This document shows positions 1-10,428 of a DNA stretch of 64,000 nt, piece after piece (within the stretch, counting starts at the first letter, position 1; every line of letters starts with the position of its first letter). This stretch comes from Bathynomus jamesi (Eukaryota > Arthropoda > Malacostraca > Isopoda > Cirolanidae), in contig JAJOZX010005539.1 of assembly GCA_023014485.1 (NCBI GenBank), positions 186,001 to 250,000 of the forward strand. Reading direction: 5' to 3'. Below the pieces are notes generated by a model, which saw only the letters and a list, made by a program, of their open reading frames with translations, was not told the DNA's origin and did no database searches. Both the position numbers and the translations under genes were made by a program.

Positions 1-1283
1 AAAGGGCAAAACAAATGGCAATGAGGGAATTGGAAGAAAAGTTGAGAGAGGATGAGAAAGGAAACAAAAAACTGATTTATAGCCTTGCAAAATCTTATAG
101 GAATGAAAAGAAAAAGTATACAGTATTAAAAATGAAGCGGGAAGTGTGATAGTGGAACCTGGAGCAATTAATAGACGATGGTCAGATTATTTTAAAGATC
201 TAGTGAATGGAGATCCAGAAGAAGTGGAGGAAGCGGATGGAATATACCAGGAATTAGCAGAACAGGTAATTATTACCAGAGAAGAAATGGAAGAGGCTGT
301 TAATAAAATGAAGAATGGAAAGTCAACGGGAGTGGATGAGTTTCCGATTGAACTTATAAAGGAATGAGGCGAAGCCATGAAAGAAAAAATTCGAGACCTG
401 TTGAATAAATATTGGAGAGATGGTCAAGTCCCCGGTGATTGGGGAAAAACAATCATCGTTCCAATATATAAAGGCAAGGTGACTCAGGTAGATGTGAGAA
501 TTATAGGGGAATATCGCTTATTAATCATATAACAAAGCTTTACGAAAGAATAATAGAAAAAGAGCAAGGCAAATAATTGAAGCAAGGTTGGGAGAGGAAC
601 AGCATGTTTATCGAAAAGATAGAAGTACGGTAGACCTTATTTTTGGCCTCAGTTCTGTTATAGAAAAGGCATGGAACGTATTACTAACATCTATGTAATA
701 TTCATAGATCTTAAAAAAGCATTCGATACACTGCCCAGAGGAAGAATGTGGAGATGTTTGGAGGAGATTTATGGGGTAAGGGGGACACTTCTTACGGCTT
801 TGAAAAGTTTGTATCAAGTTGGCGAATGCAAAGTAAGGACTGGACACAAAAATGATGAGTGGTTTGAAGTTAGAACAGGGATGAAGCAGGGCAGTGTTAT
901 ATCACCACTCCTGTTTATAGCCTACATGGACACAGTCATTGCAAGTTTCAAGCGATGCAATGAAATGAATAATAATAATAATGAAATAATGGCATATGCG
1001 GATGACATAGCATTCTGGACGACAGAGAGAGAAGATATAGAAGAAGCTTTAATTGATTGGAATGAATGTTTAAAGGAGAGGGGGTATGGAAATGAATGTA
1101 GAAAAGATAGAACTATTAAGTGTATGTCGAAGAGAAGAAGGAGAATTTGGAGTTCAAATAGGAGATAAGGAAATAAGAAATGTTGAAAATTTTAAATATT
1201 TAGGGAGTATGTTTACTAAAGAAAGTGGTAATATGCAAGAAATAACTGAAAGAATTGCAAAGTTTAGTAAAAATGTCGGAATG
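1..1283 (+). mobile_element. RTE-like LINE fragment, forward arm of inverted pair
   Basis: This is an internal piece of a non-LTR retrotransposon running off the left edge of the window. It is almost identical, in inverted orientation, to 1821-3103: position 1 pairs with about 3103 and position 1283 with about 1821. It ends abruptly in coding sequence, with no 3' tail, where the AT-rich tail of the reverse copy begins. The reading frame is broken by several stops. RTE is a family-level guess; the LINE assignment is secure. Confidence 0.85.
671..1168 (+). pseudogene. LINE reverse transcriptase fragment
   Basis: This open segment encodes the palm of a non-LTR reverse transcriptase, the enzyme that copies element RNA into DNA at the nicked target. 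Visible motifs in order are FIDLKKAFDT (first catalytic Asp), GMKQGSVISPLLF and MAYADDIAFW (catalytic YADD). The upstream part (146-367, ending MKNGKSTGVDEFPIELIKE) is the fingers region of the same protein but is cut off by a stop at 365. Downstream, 1086-1352 continues in another frame. It is a dead copy; the mirror copy at 2115-2516 has nearly the same residues. Confidence 0.85.
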
Positions 1284-1357
1284 TTATACTTATTTATTTA
1301 TTTATTATTAATTAATAATAACTTACTTACTTCTTACTTCAGCTCCCAGTAGGCTAG

Positions 1358-1690
1358 TTAGCCTGTCAGCGGAGCCAGCCTCCTTCGCCACTCCGCCCTG
1401 TCCAACAGCACTCCCTTTTCCCCGAGCTCTTGCATGCTGAGAAAGTCGTATCTTCGCAAGCTCTCCTCCACTTCGTCCCTCCATCTCCTTCTCGGTCTCC
1501 CCCGCGGTCTTCTGCCATTCCCTGGTCTCCACTCCCAGCACCTCCTCGCAGTTCTCCCCTCCTCCATTTCTCCAAGTGGCCCAACCATCTCAATTTGGCA
1601 GCGTCGATTTTTCTCAAAATAGGCGTTACTCCTACATTGGCTCTTATTTCTTCATTTCTTATCCTATCTCTTCGCGTCTTCTCAGAATAG
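1358..1690 (-). pseudogene. LINE C-terminal segment
   Basis: Overlapping reverse-strand frames read KIDAAKLRWLGHLEKW and then RPRGRPRRRWRDEVEESL. LRWLGH followed by a GRPRRRW basic stretch is the recurring C-terminal signature of RTE-like and related one-ORF LINE proteins. The two blocks are in different frames, so an indel separates them near 1590. Upstream (1850-1690), IFETVLTPILIYGSEHWKI matches the usual thumb/connection region just before this block. Together they fix the reverse copy as the one retaining its 3' end. Confidence 0.8.
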
Positions 1691-2114
1691 TCCTCAGCGG
1701 TCTCATTTCTGCCGCCTGAATTCTACTTCGATCCGCCATGCGTATTTTCCAGTGTTCCGACCCATAAATCAGTATTGGTGTTAAAACTGTTTCGAAGATT
1801 ATTTTCTTAGTAGCGGTATAACATTCCGACATTTTTACTAAACTTTGCAATTCTTTCAGTTATTTCTTGCATATTACCACTTTCTTTAGTAAACATACTC
1901 CTAAATATTTAAAATTTTCAACATTTCTTATTTCCTTATCTCCTATTTGAACTCCAAATTCTCCTTCTTCTCTTCGACATACACTTAATAGTTCTATCTT
2001 TTCTACATTCATTTCCATACCCCCTCTCCTTTAAACATTCATTCCAATCAATTAAAGCTTCTTCTATATCTTCTCTCTCTGTCGTCCAGAATGCTATGTC
2101 ATCCGCATATGCCA

Positions 2115-2940
2115 TTATTTCATTATTTTATTATTCATTTCATTGCATCGCTTGAAACTTGCAATGACTGTGTCCATGTAGGCTATAAACAGGAGTGGTG
2201 ATATAACACTGCCCTGCTTCATCCCTGTTCTAACTTCAAACCACTCATCATTTTTGTGTCCAGTCCTTACTTTGCATTCGCCAACTTGATACAAACTTTT
2301 CAAAGCCGTAAGAAGTGTCCCCCTTACCCCATAAATCTCCTCCAAACATCTCCACATTCTTCCTCTGGGCAGTGTATCGAATGCTTTTTTAAGATCTATG
2401 AATATTACATAGATGTTAGTAATACGTTCCCATGCCTTTTCTATAACAGAACTGAGGCCAAAAATAAGGTCTACCGTACTTCTATCTTTTCGATAAACAT
2501 GCTGTTCCTCTCCCAACCTTGCTTCAATTATTTGCCTTGCTCTTTTTCTATTATTCTTTCGTAAAGCTTTGTTATATGATTAATAAGCGATATTCCCCTA
2601 TAATTCTCACATCTACCTGAGTCACCCTTGCCTTTATATATTGGAACGATGATTGTTTTTCCCCAATCACCGGGACTTGACCATCTCTCCAATATTTATT
2701 CAACAGGTCTCGAATTTTTTCTTTCATGGCTTCGCCTCATTCCTTTATAAGTTCAATCGGAAACTCATCCACTCCCGTTGACTTTCCATTCTTCATTTTA
2801 TTAACAGCCTCTTCCATTTCTTCTCTGGTAATAATTACCTGTTCTGCTAATTCCTGGTATATTCCATCCGCTTCCTCCACTTCTTCTGGATCTCCATTCA
2901 CTAGATCTTTAAAATAATCTGACCATCGTCTATTAATTGC
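2115..2940 (-). pseudogene. LINE reverse transcriptase, reverse copy
   Basis: Reverse-strand counterpart of 146-1000. The 2516-2115 segment carries HVYRKDRSTVDLIFGL, FIDLKKAFDTLPRG and GMKQGSVISPLLF. The YADD block follows just beyond, at about 2115-2090, after an indel in an AAT-repeat stretch where the two inverted copies differ. The upstream fingers region (about 2917-2730) is separated by stops. Inactive. Confidence 0.82.
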
Positions 2941-3179
2941 TCCAGTTCCACTATCACACTTCCCGCTTCATTTTTAATACTGTATACTTTTTCTTTTCAT
3001 TCCTATAAGATTTTGCAAGGCTATAAATCAGTTTTTTGTTTCCTTTCTCATCCTCTCTCAACTTTTCTTCCAATTCCCTCATTGCCATTTGTTTTGCCCT
3101 TTTCTTCTCCCTCTCAGCTTCATTTCTTGCTTGCACATATTCCCGTCTTGATTCCTGTGTACGTTGCCTCAACCATTTC

Positions 3180-4356
3180 CTATGTTTTATAGTTTTCTGT
3201 TTTACTACGCCTCTCACTATATCTGTCCACCATGGAGTATGTCTTCTTCTTCCTCCCCCCACCACTCAGTTCAAAAATCTCCGCAACCCTCTTAGCACAA
3301 TCTCTCACGGTTTCCCATTTATTGTTTTCCTCCGTCTCAGCTATATTTCTTTCAAGTTCCTCTCTGAATCTGACTTTAATGTTCTCATCCTGCAGTTTCT
3401 TTGTCTTAATTACCTTCTTCTCCTCTTTTGTTGCTACTATTTTTTGCATTTTTAAATCTGCTATCAGTAATCTGTGGTCGGAGTCTAACGTAACCCCAGG
3501 TATCACCTTGACGTTTCCAACAATTCTCTTATCGGAGCATATAAAGTAATCTATGATGGATTTTTGGTCAAATTTCCCAGTCACATGGTTCCACCTGTAT
3601 CTCGTAAACTTATGAAAAATCCGTTCATGACCTTTAGTTCGTTCCTTACGCAGAAATCTATTAGTTTCTCTCCCCTCTGCATTTCGGTTCTCTTCTCCGA
3701 AAGGTCCAATTACCTGCTCCACTCCCTCCCTCTCCAATCCCACTCGACCATTGAAATCTCCCATATAAGCAGTCCCACCTCCTCTCCTCCCACTTCATAA
3801 TTGTCATCTAATAGTTCATGAAGTTGGTCTTCTCCTCTTTACTATGCCCCTGTTGTGGCGCATAAACCTGGTAGAGAATATATGTTTTATTCCTAATTCT
3901 CAACTTACATTTCATTAGTCTTTCGCTTATTAATTCTACAGTCTGTATGTTTGGGGACAATCTCGGTCCAATAATCATTGCCACTCCGTGCATCCTCCTC
4001 CGACCACCACCCCCCACTCCTCTGTACATGAGCACATATCCATCCCTCAAGTCCCTTCCCAGTTCTCCACCCATATGCCTTGTTTCTGCCATTCCCATGA
4101 TGTCGATTTTCCTTTCTCTCATAATGTCCAAAATTTCATCTTCTTTCCCCCTATAAGTTGCTATGTTAATCGTTCCGCATCTAATCCTGAGTGTGTTCAT
4201 TTTTCGTGTCCAGTTTCGTTTCCTTGTCCGTGATCTGTTTATCAGTCCTGGTTCCGAGGCTGGTTCTTGAGTTTCTCGAGCAATAAGGTTTTTACACCAC
4301 CGGCTTGCTAGGCTGTCATAACTCCCGCCTGGGCGGAAGAACTCCCGATTTTGCAT
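3180..4356 (-). pseudogene. LINE endonuclease domain (EEP type)
   Basis: Two reverse-strand open segments (4356-3808 and 3764-3180) together cover an exonuclease/endonuclease/phosphatase domain, which nicks the target to prime reverse transcription. The first carries GTINIATYRGKEDE and the catalytic-glutamate motif MAETRH. The second carries MGDFNGRVG (GDFN motif) and LDSDHRLLIADL (SDH motif with catalytic His). The break between them lies at about 3765-3807. This is the full set of EEP landmarks, so the domain call is firm. A downstream linker (3265-2954) is lysine- and glutamate-rich. Confidence 0.85.
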
Positions 4357-4370
4357 CTATTTTGGCAAAT

Positions 4371-5117
4371 ACTCCTGATCGCCCGCTTGCAGGCGAAATC
4401 TCCCGCCAGATACCCATTTTCAACATTTTCCTAACATTATGTTACGTTTTTAAATATATTTAAAAAAACTAATATTTTAACTCGACTCTGCAATGAAGTG
4501 ACTGATAAATTATCTGAAAATAATGATTGGTATGTTGTTACACTTTCTTTTGAGTGTTCACTCTATTCCAAAGTAATATTAATCAATTATCCGATTTTTA
4601 ATCAATGTAAATAGCATTGTTTAATGGTATTAAAGGATGAAGGATATAAATAATATGTACAAGTCTAAATAAATTTTCAAAATATATGTTTCATGTGAAA
4701 AATTATTTTAGTATTGAATGAATTTGTTTGAAAATCAATTAAGAATATGCTCAAATAATACATCATTGCAAAAATTTGAATTCCTTTGTCGTAGTTCTGG
4801 TGGTGGATGATGATGAGTATCTCCCGCCTAGCTATACATCTAAGAGGGAGCTCTCTCTCTTAGAAATAAAATCTTTGTGGCAGCTCTGCATAAAATATTA
4901 AATTTCATTAAGATTATGTCACAATCGTTAATACGATAATTCTCTTTACATTATATTTACATTCATTTGGAAAACATGAAGCCACTTGGACCTTCAAGCA
5001 ACTTATACTTTATAATTAAATTTTGCAAACTAATAATTTTAAGTCAGCTAATAACATAAAACTATTTACAGAGCTACTAAAGTAGCCTATAATTTCAGTT
5101 AAAATATACACTATTTA
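4371..5117. other. AT-rich stretch without recognised gene
   Basis: No coding segment or terminal repeat is recognised here. Two patches share the string CTCCCGCC (about 4320-4420 and near 4816), possibly remnants of one decayed repeat. Confidence 0.5.
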
Positions 5118-5245
5118 CGCAATTTATAAACTGTCTTTCATTCATGAAAGCGTCCAAAATTTTTTTTTAAACTCATTAAAGAGCTACTCTTTACCATATC
5201 ATTTGGCAAGTCATTCCAAAAATCTACTGCTCTTACCCATGTTAT
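5118..5245 (-). pseudogene. CR1/L2-type LINE 3' terminus remnant
   Basis: Translated on the reverse strand, the stretch reads AVDFWNDLPNDMVKSSSL and then MSLKK, close to a stop codon. The pattern (V-x-FWN-x-LP ... S-x-x-x-FK) is the characteristic C-terminus of CR1/L2-like LINE proteins. No more of the element is present. A short 3' piece of this kind is the usual result of 5' truncation during insertion. Confidence 0.6.
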
Positions 5246-5299
5246 TGGGCTTTAGTATGTAAATTAAGCCAATTAGGGGACAAACAGCCAGACACAAGA

Positions 5300-5476
5300 A
5301 AACCTACAGACTCGACACGACCATTACATCCTTCAATACAGAGCAGACCACCAAAATCATCAAAAACATTAAGAATGCGAAGGCTACTGGACCAGACAAC
5401 ATATCTAACATGCACCTTAAACACTTGGGCCCACAGGGAACACTAGCTCTCACAAACATCAGCACATGTTTATACC
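5300..5476 (+). pseudogene. Jockey-like LINE reverse transcriptase fragment
   Basis: The forward frame reads IIKNIKNAKATGPDNIS followed by MHLKHLGPQG and LTNI. The K-A-x-GPD-x-IS motif followed by LKHLGP is the fingers region of jockey/R1-like reverse transcriptases. It is only about 60 residues long and is interrupted at 5482 by a hAT-type MITE. No downstream continuation is recognised after the MITE. Confidence 0.65.
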
Positions 5477-5481
5477 AACAC

Positions 5482-5961
5482 CAGGCGCGGATCCATGGGG
5501 GGTCGAGGGGGTCCGGACCCCCCCCTGCTCACGGTGACCAACGATTTTTCGATTATGAGGTTTCGGACAAAGTGGTCCGAATGTTCATACAGAAACATCC
5601 GCGGCGTTTGTTTGCTCCTATATATGAAAAATAAGACCTGAAGACTTAAAATGGCTTAAGGTACGTGTATCCCGGTTGCCACAAAATTAATTTCCTTAAA
5701 AAGAATAAAGAAAAAAAAGTTTATGTCCGATCCTGAGACATTTCAAACCTAGCCTGGGTGTGTGAACAAGCAGGATTTTGATAACGGGAATATACTTCAA
5801 ATCCATCTAAAGCTATCTTCAAATATGAAAATTTCCTACCGATGGGGGGGACACCCCCCTCTGGCACCCCCCCTGGCGCTCGCTTCGCTCGCGCGTCCTC
5901 GGCCGAACGAGCCCCACCAAGACTGGACCCCCCTCTGCTTAAATTCCTGGATCCGCCCCTG
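5482..5961. mobile_element. Non-autonomous hAT-type MITE (CAGGGGCGGATCCA ends)
   Basis: 480-bp element. Its left end CAGGCGCGGATCCA and right end TGGATCCGCCCCTG are inverted repeats differing by one base. It is flanked on both sides by AACAC (5477-5481 and 5962-5966), perhaps the remains of an 8-bp hAT duplication. The interior has C-rich and GGGGG tracts and no real ORF. CAGGGGCGGATCC ends are common in animal hAT-type MITEs. Confidence 0.75.
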
Positions 5962-6559
5962 AACACTCAGGCGTGTATTTACATATGGGCCAAATGGGCC
6001 ATGGCCCAGGGCGGCAAATTTTAGGGGGCGGTAAAATTTTGAGGGCAGTAAAATTCTGGAGGAAAAGTCGTAACAAGAAAGGTAACAAGAAAGCACTTTT
6101 TAGGTAGGGAAAAAATCCAAAATTTCTGGTATTTTTTAAGCTAAAAAACCGGAGAAAAGTTAGTTACGTTTGAATGAAGTCGATTTCAAAGTTGGTCTTT
6201 GGCCTCAATATAGTTTATTAAGTTTAATAATATCTTTATTTTAAAGCTAATTATTTTCATTTTATTTCAGATTTATTGTTTACACTTTACAGAGTATCAA
6301 GCCAAAAATCAAAAATTGGCCAATTATTTTGTTTAAGGTTTTCTCTATAAAATTGAATTTATATTTTTTCTATTTGGCAACTTTGAACTTTGAAACTGGA
6401 CAACATTTAAAATTTAAAGACAAGATTGTGTTTATCTCAGTTTAGTACAGTAATGGTATTTACACAAGGTAAGAAGAAGGCAGGGACGTTTTCCAGTTTA
6501 TGTACCGTTTTCTACAGTACAGAATTTACTCACTTCAATTACATTGTATTGCTGTAATA

Positions 6560-6597
6560 CGTTAGGTTAGGTGAAGGTTAGGTTAGGTTAGGTTAGA
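6560..6597. repeat. Short (GGTTA)n / TTAGG-type array
   Basis: About six GGTTA units with one interruption (GTGAA). TTAGG is the canonical arthropod telomere unit; here it is a very short interstitial patch inside a transposon remnant. Confidence 0.8.
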
Positions 6598-6923
6598 TTC
6601 CTCGGAAACCAAGTTGGCAAACAACCACTTCAGATTGATATTATCACTCATTTTTTATCTGAAAAGAAGCAAAAATAAATTATATGAAAAACGGTACACA
6701 AACTGGAAAAGGTCCGAAGGCAGTTTTTAAGACAATTTTGAATTTTTTATGTTAACTTAACTGCCTATATGTAGTTAGCTGTTAGAGACCTACTCAGCCT
6801 GGCTGAGCTATTCTTTTTAAATATATAATTATAATATATTTTATTAATTTTAATAATATATTTCTATTTTAAAATATATTATTTATATTTTCTATTAATT
6901 TTAGATGTATTTATTTTTTTCAG

Positions 6924-7397
6924 ATGAGTGATGGGAGAAAAAGACTAAGCGGCTCGGAGTATAATAAGAGAGCTCTGGAGAAAGCTGGAAAACAACGAGA
7001 TGTCATTGACAAAACTGTGGAAACAAATCCGAATGTTCTTTTAAAAGAATTAGAATGGGAAGTTAATGATGCTACACGTCATTATGTGTCAGAGCATGGC
7101 ATAAATCAGGACCTAGAAAATATGAACTTTTCTCAATCAAAGAGACGTTTTGGTGAACTATTAAGATATTTTTGTAAAACCTTATTTGAAACACAGCTTG
7201 TCAACGGAGAGAAGGTGAAGATAACATATTTAATGTATTCGGAGAGCACATGCTCAATTTTCTGCGTTCCATGTCAGTTATTTGGTGGAACTACTAAAAT
7301 TGGTAAGGAAGGATTTGATGACTGGAAGCATGGCAGTGAAGCATTAACAAGCCATGAAAATTCCTCTGAACATAAGTCATGTGTGTTAGGCTGTTAG
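6924..7397 (+). pseudogene. hAT transposase N-terminus with TTF-type zinc finger
   Basis: Begins MSDGRKRLSGSEYNKRA. A zinc-finger module occupies residues of about 100-155: CSIFCVPCQLF, then GFDDWKHGSEALTSHENS and EHKSC, giving the C..C...H...H pattern of the TTF-type finger that precedes the catalytic domain in ZMYM1-like hAT transposases. It probably binds the element ends. The frame closes at 7397 and coding resumes in another frame at about 7400-7505, so a frameshift separates it from the catalytic part. Nearby in-frame polypyrimidine sequence before the ATG could mark a former intron boundary, but this is not certain. Confidence 0.75.
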
Positions 7398-7504
7398 CTA
7401 TGAAAATGAGAAGTTGAATTCTCGGAAGAATTGACAGACAACTTTTCTATCAAATTGATGAGGAGAAGAAGTATTGGAGGAATGTTTTACAACGAGATGT
7501 CGCA

Positions 7505-8311
7505 GTGGTCCGGTCATTGGCATCTCATGGTTTACCTTCTCGGGTCCACATTGAGAAATTTGGTTCTGTCCACAGTGGAAACTTTATAATGGCTTTGGAA
7601 CTTATTGCTGAATTTGACCCTTTTCTGGCGGAACATATTGCAAAATACAAAAATCCAGGAAAAGGTCATACCTCACACTTGTCTTCGTTTACATGTGAGC
7701 AATTCATCAAACTAATGGCTGACAAAGTTACCAAACAAATAACTGAGGAAGTGAAATGTGCGAAGTACTATTCCATTATTGTGGACTCCACCCCAGACAT
7801 ATCACATGTCGATGAACTTGCAGTTATTCTGAGATACGTAAAAGAAGATGGGCATCCCGTAGAGCGATTTTTGGCATTCCTTCCCAGCGTAGGCCACAAA
7901 TCAGAGCAGCTTTTCAATTCAGTTTCCACCATATTAAAAATGTATGATCTCGACATTGCAAACTGCAGAGGACAGTCGTATGATAACACTCCCAACATGT
8001 CAGGGAATTACTCTGGCTTGCAAGCCAGAATAAAAGAAGCGTCCCCAGTAGCAGTTTACGTACCCTGCTCTGCACACTCATTAAATTTGATTGGACAGTG
8101 TGCAGCAAGATGCTGTAAGGAAGCCATTGATTTTTCCGCACTTCTCCAAAATCTTTACGTGTTCTTCACTGCCTCCACTCACCGTTGGGAAATACTACAA
8201 AATCATTTTACCAAATCTGAAAATGTAACGCGAAAGAGCTTATCAGACACTCGATGGTCAGCCCGTGAAGAAGCGCGTAGGAGTCTCAATAAAACTGGGA
8301 AGACGTTATAG
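7505..8311 (+). pseudogene. hAT transposase catalytic domain (DUF4371-like)
   Basis: A 268-codon open segment with hAT catalytic landmarks: YYSIIVDSTPDISHVDE (first Asp), CRGQSYDNTPNMSG (second Asp), YVPCSAHSLNLIG (CxxH motif) and LSDTRWSAREEA (RW motif). The protein cuts and rejoins transposon DNA through an RNase H-like fold. The frame then fails; stops at about 8312-8515 break the alpha-helical insertion region, and coding traces continue to 8750. It is collinear with the zinc-finger segment upstream and the dimerisation segment downstream. Confidence 0.85.
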
Positions 8312-8755
8312 AGGCACTTACGTCCATTGAAGAAGATGAATCAGAAAATTCTTGCACATGCAGTGAAGCATCAGGCTACCTCAATTAACTGCAACGCCTT
8401 GAAACTACAATTCCTTCTTTAATGTGGGATGACATTCTGGAAAGGTTCAATGTTACTAGTAAATAGCTCCAAGCAGTTAACATTGATCTTGGTGTCGTAG
8501 CAGAACTGTATGCATCATTGACATTCTATGTAAAAGATGCAAGAGACAATTTCGACTTTTATGAAGAAGCAGCAATTAAGAAATCATCTATCCGCGAATA
8601 TGAAGTTAACAATGAAAAGAAAAAAGAAAAGAAAACTTCGAGTCGACGAAACTCGCGAAGGCGAGGTAGAATTAAATGGACGGAGGAACTTCTTCATTAA
8701 TACTTATCTTGTGGTACTTGACAAATTATTGTCGGAATAAAACTGTCGCAAAGAT

Positions 8756-9187
8756 GTGTATGAAAACCTCCATGCACGGTTTGCATTTTTTACAAAAATC
8801 ACCACCTTGAATCCGACAGACATAACTGCCAATGCTATTAAGCTTTGGGAATTTTACAAGGATGACTTGGCAGAAGCATTTGTTAATGAGTGTCTTCATT
8901 TCCGTGTGTTTCTTCTGAATTTGGAGAAAACTCCGACGAGCATTCTTGAGATAAGTCAGATGATCCAAGCAAAAGGATTAAAAGAAGTTTACCCAAATAT
9001 TGATATTGCGCTCAGAATCTTTCTATGTACGCCGACTTCCAACTGTTCTGCCGAAAGATCTTTTTATGTACTGCGACGACTAAAGAACTACCTACGGTCA
9101 GTGATGTCAGAAAATCGTCTCAACCCTTTAGCTATTCTTAGTATTGAATCGGAACTCACGAGAGCTCTTAGCTATAGATCTTATTGA
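8756..9187 (+). pseudogene. hAT transposase C-terminal dimerisation domain
   Basis: The 143-codon segment ends LSIESELTRALSYRSY. The block SNCSAERSFYVLRRLKNYLR followed by SVMSENRLNPLAILSIE is the conserved hAT C-terminal region containing the third acidic catalytic residue (Glu of SAERSF). It completes the transposase started at 6924. With at least two frameshifts upstream, the copy is inactive. Confidence 0.85.
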
Positions 9188-9315
9188 CTCCTTCGCTGCT
9201 CAGCAATATCGGCGGAAACTGCTTTGAATATTCTACAATGGTCGATTTCGAAACTAAACATAAAGATCGTAAAGATAACCTACAATGCATTTCTGTTCAC
9301 ACATTTAAGGGATTG

Positions 9316-9392
<77 letters not shown>

Positions 9393-9400
9393 ATATATGT
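9316..9400. repeat. (TA)n microsatellite
   Basis: Near-perfect TA dinucleotide tract with one phase change near 9381. Apparent ORFs of alternating Ile-Tyr here are artefacts. Confidence 0.95.
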
Positions 9401-9413
9401 ACAGTACGTATAT

Positions 9414-9503
9414 ATAAACTCAGAATGGTTCCCTGAGAAACTTATATGTTAAACACAGACCGTGCATGGAACAAGGAACTCTTCTGGGAAATTACATCCA
9501 CTA
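9414..9503 (-). repeat. Left arm of inverted repeat flanking a mariner
   Basis: Reverse complement of about 15350-15440. Shared blocks include CTCAGAATGGTTCCCTGAGA, GACCGTGCATGGAACAA and GGGAAATTACATCCACTATA. Further copies lie at 15783-15855 (forward) and, in part, about 27248-27280. Confidence 0.85.
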
Positions 9504-9659
9504 TATAGGGTGTCCCAGAATTAACTATCTATTTCAATGAAATCGGACAAATTTTTAAAAACACACTTTTATTTATGTTTATCATGTTTAATATGTGTTA
9601 AAAATGTATAAATTTCTAAATTTTTTTTCATAATTTTATTTTCATAATTTTTTCATTAT

Positions 9660-9867
9660 CTGGTCCAATGAAAGACCGTCTGAAGTCATAGAATGGCAAA
9701 GAGACTCTCCAAAAGTTAACATGTGGCTTGGAATGACCAAATCCAAAATTTATGGCCCATTCTTCTTTGCGGAAGCAACTGTAACAGGTACCGTCTACCT
9801 TGATATGCTTCAGCAGTTTCTCGAACCACAGCTTCTTGATGATGGCATTCTTGATAATGTTGTGTTT
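9660..9867 (+). pseudogene. Mariner transposase, central fragment
   Basis: The forward frame reads WSNERPSEVIEWQRDSPKVN, then WLGMTKSKIYGPFFFAE and TVTGTVYLDMLQQFL. GPFFF-E-x-T-V-x-G-x-x-YLDML is the conserved region between the first and second catalytic Asp of mariner-like transposases, which perform cut-and-paste at TA sites. The frame stops where the gypsy LTR begins at 9872. The N-terminal helix-turn-helix domains are missing, so the element was a deletion derivative. Confidence 0.85.
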
Positions 9868-9871
9868 CAAC

Positions 9872-10276
9872 TGTGGGGCCGCGCAGTTAATTTTCCGCAT
9901 TTATATTATTTTTATATTAGTTACCGACAAACCAATTTTGCGCGTACCAAATTGTATATATTTTATCATTGTGTAATTTTAAGAATCATATATAATCTTT
10001 ATAAATAAGTATTGTACATAAATTTATATATATATTTAATTAATTCAGCTGTATATAGAATAACAAAATCTTCTGTAAAATAACCTCAGCCAACCAAGAA
10101 CTCAATAAACTCTGAAAACGACCGGCTTTTCCTTCAAGACGCCAACCCCCCAAACGACAGGGAGAGAAGAGGACACGAGAGGCCCCTAAAAGAGATACCC
10201 AACAAAGGATAGCTTGCTCTCGTATCCTTCATTCTTCCCGGCAACTACAAGTAGCACCAAGAAGGAACCAGCTACA
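9872..10276 (+). repeat. Gypsy 5' LTR
   Basis: 405 bp, starting TGTGGGGCCGCGCAG and ending CAGCTACA (TG...CA). Followed directly by ATTGGTGACCCCAGAGTGAC, whose TGGTGACCCC core matches the tRNA-Trp complementary primer site known from CsRn1-clade elements; the match is imperfect after ten bases. Confidence 0.92.
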
Positions 10277-10428
10277 ATTGGTGACCCCAGAGTGACCCGA
10301 AGCAGCCAGCGGAAGCAGCATCCTTCAGTCGCCGGGCGGAACAAACCGAAGCCACGCCTCTTCGCCGCCCACCCGTAGTAGCCGGTCGGAACCAAAGCAG
10401 CAGCAGACCCGAATTACATTCCCGCAAG

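Larger units (their letters stand above)
1291..4370 (-). mobile_element. RTE-like LINE, near full length, reverse strand
   Basis: Read on the reverse strand, the element shows an apurinic-type endonuclease (4356 to about 3400), a reverse transcriptase (about 2940 to 2115), a C-terminal segment (about 1690 to 1358) and an AT-rich tail of TTAT/AATA units at about 1290-1330. The order endonuclease, reverse transcriptase, then a basic GRPRRRW-type C-terminus is normal for one-ORF LINEs such as RTE. Frameshifts and stops break the ORF into at least six pieces, so it is inactive. The 5' boundary near 4370 is approximate. Confidence 0.8.
5968..9300 (+). mobile_element. Decayed ZMYM1-type hAT transposon
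   Basis: The left end appears to begin CAGGCGTGTATTTACATATG at 5968, directly beside the preceding MITE. Transposase segments follow at 6924-9187. No matching right terminal repeat is visible before the (TA)n tract at 9316, so the 3' end is probably lost. The order of domains and the left end CAG fit hAT. Confidence 0.75.

Noticed and set aside
1..3103. LINE 5' inversion by twin priming
   Set aside because: The inverted copy is next to the 3' tail of the partner, not its 5' end.
5762..6096. ORFs with GGCPPHR / PPLALASLARP sequence
   Set aside because: They arise from C/G tracts of a non-coding hAT MITE and are present on both strands.
9224..9436. ORFs of alternating Tyr-Ile (also at 27424, 28942, 38596, 42652, 44890, 46125)
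   Set aside because: Translations of (TA)n microsatellites; no coding signal outside the repeat.
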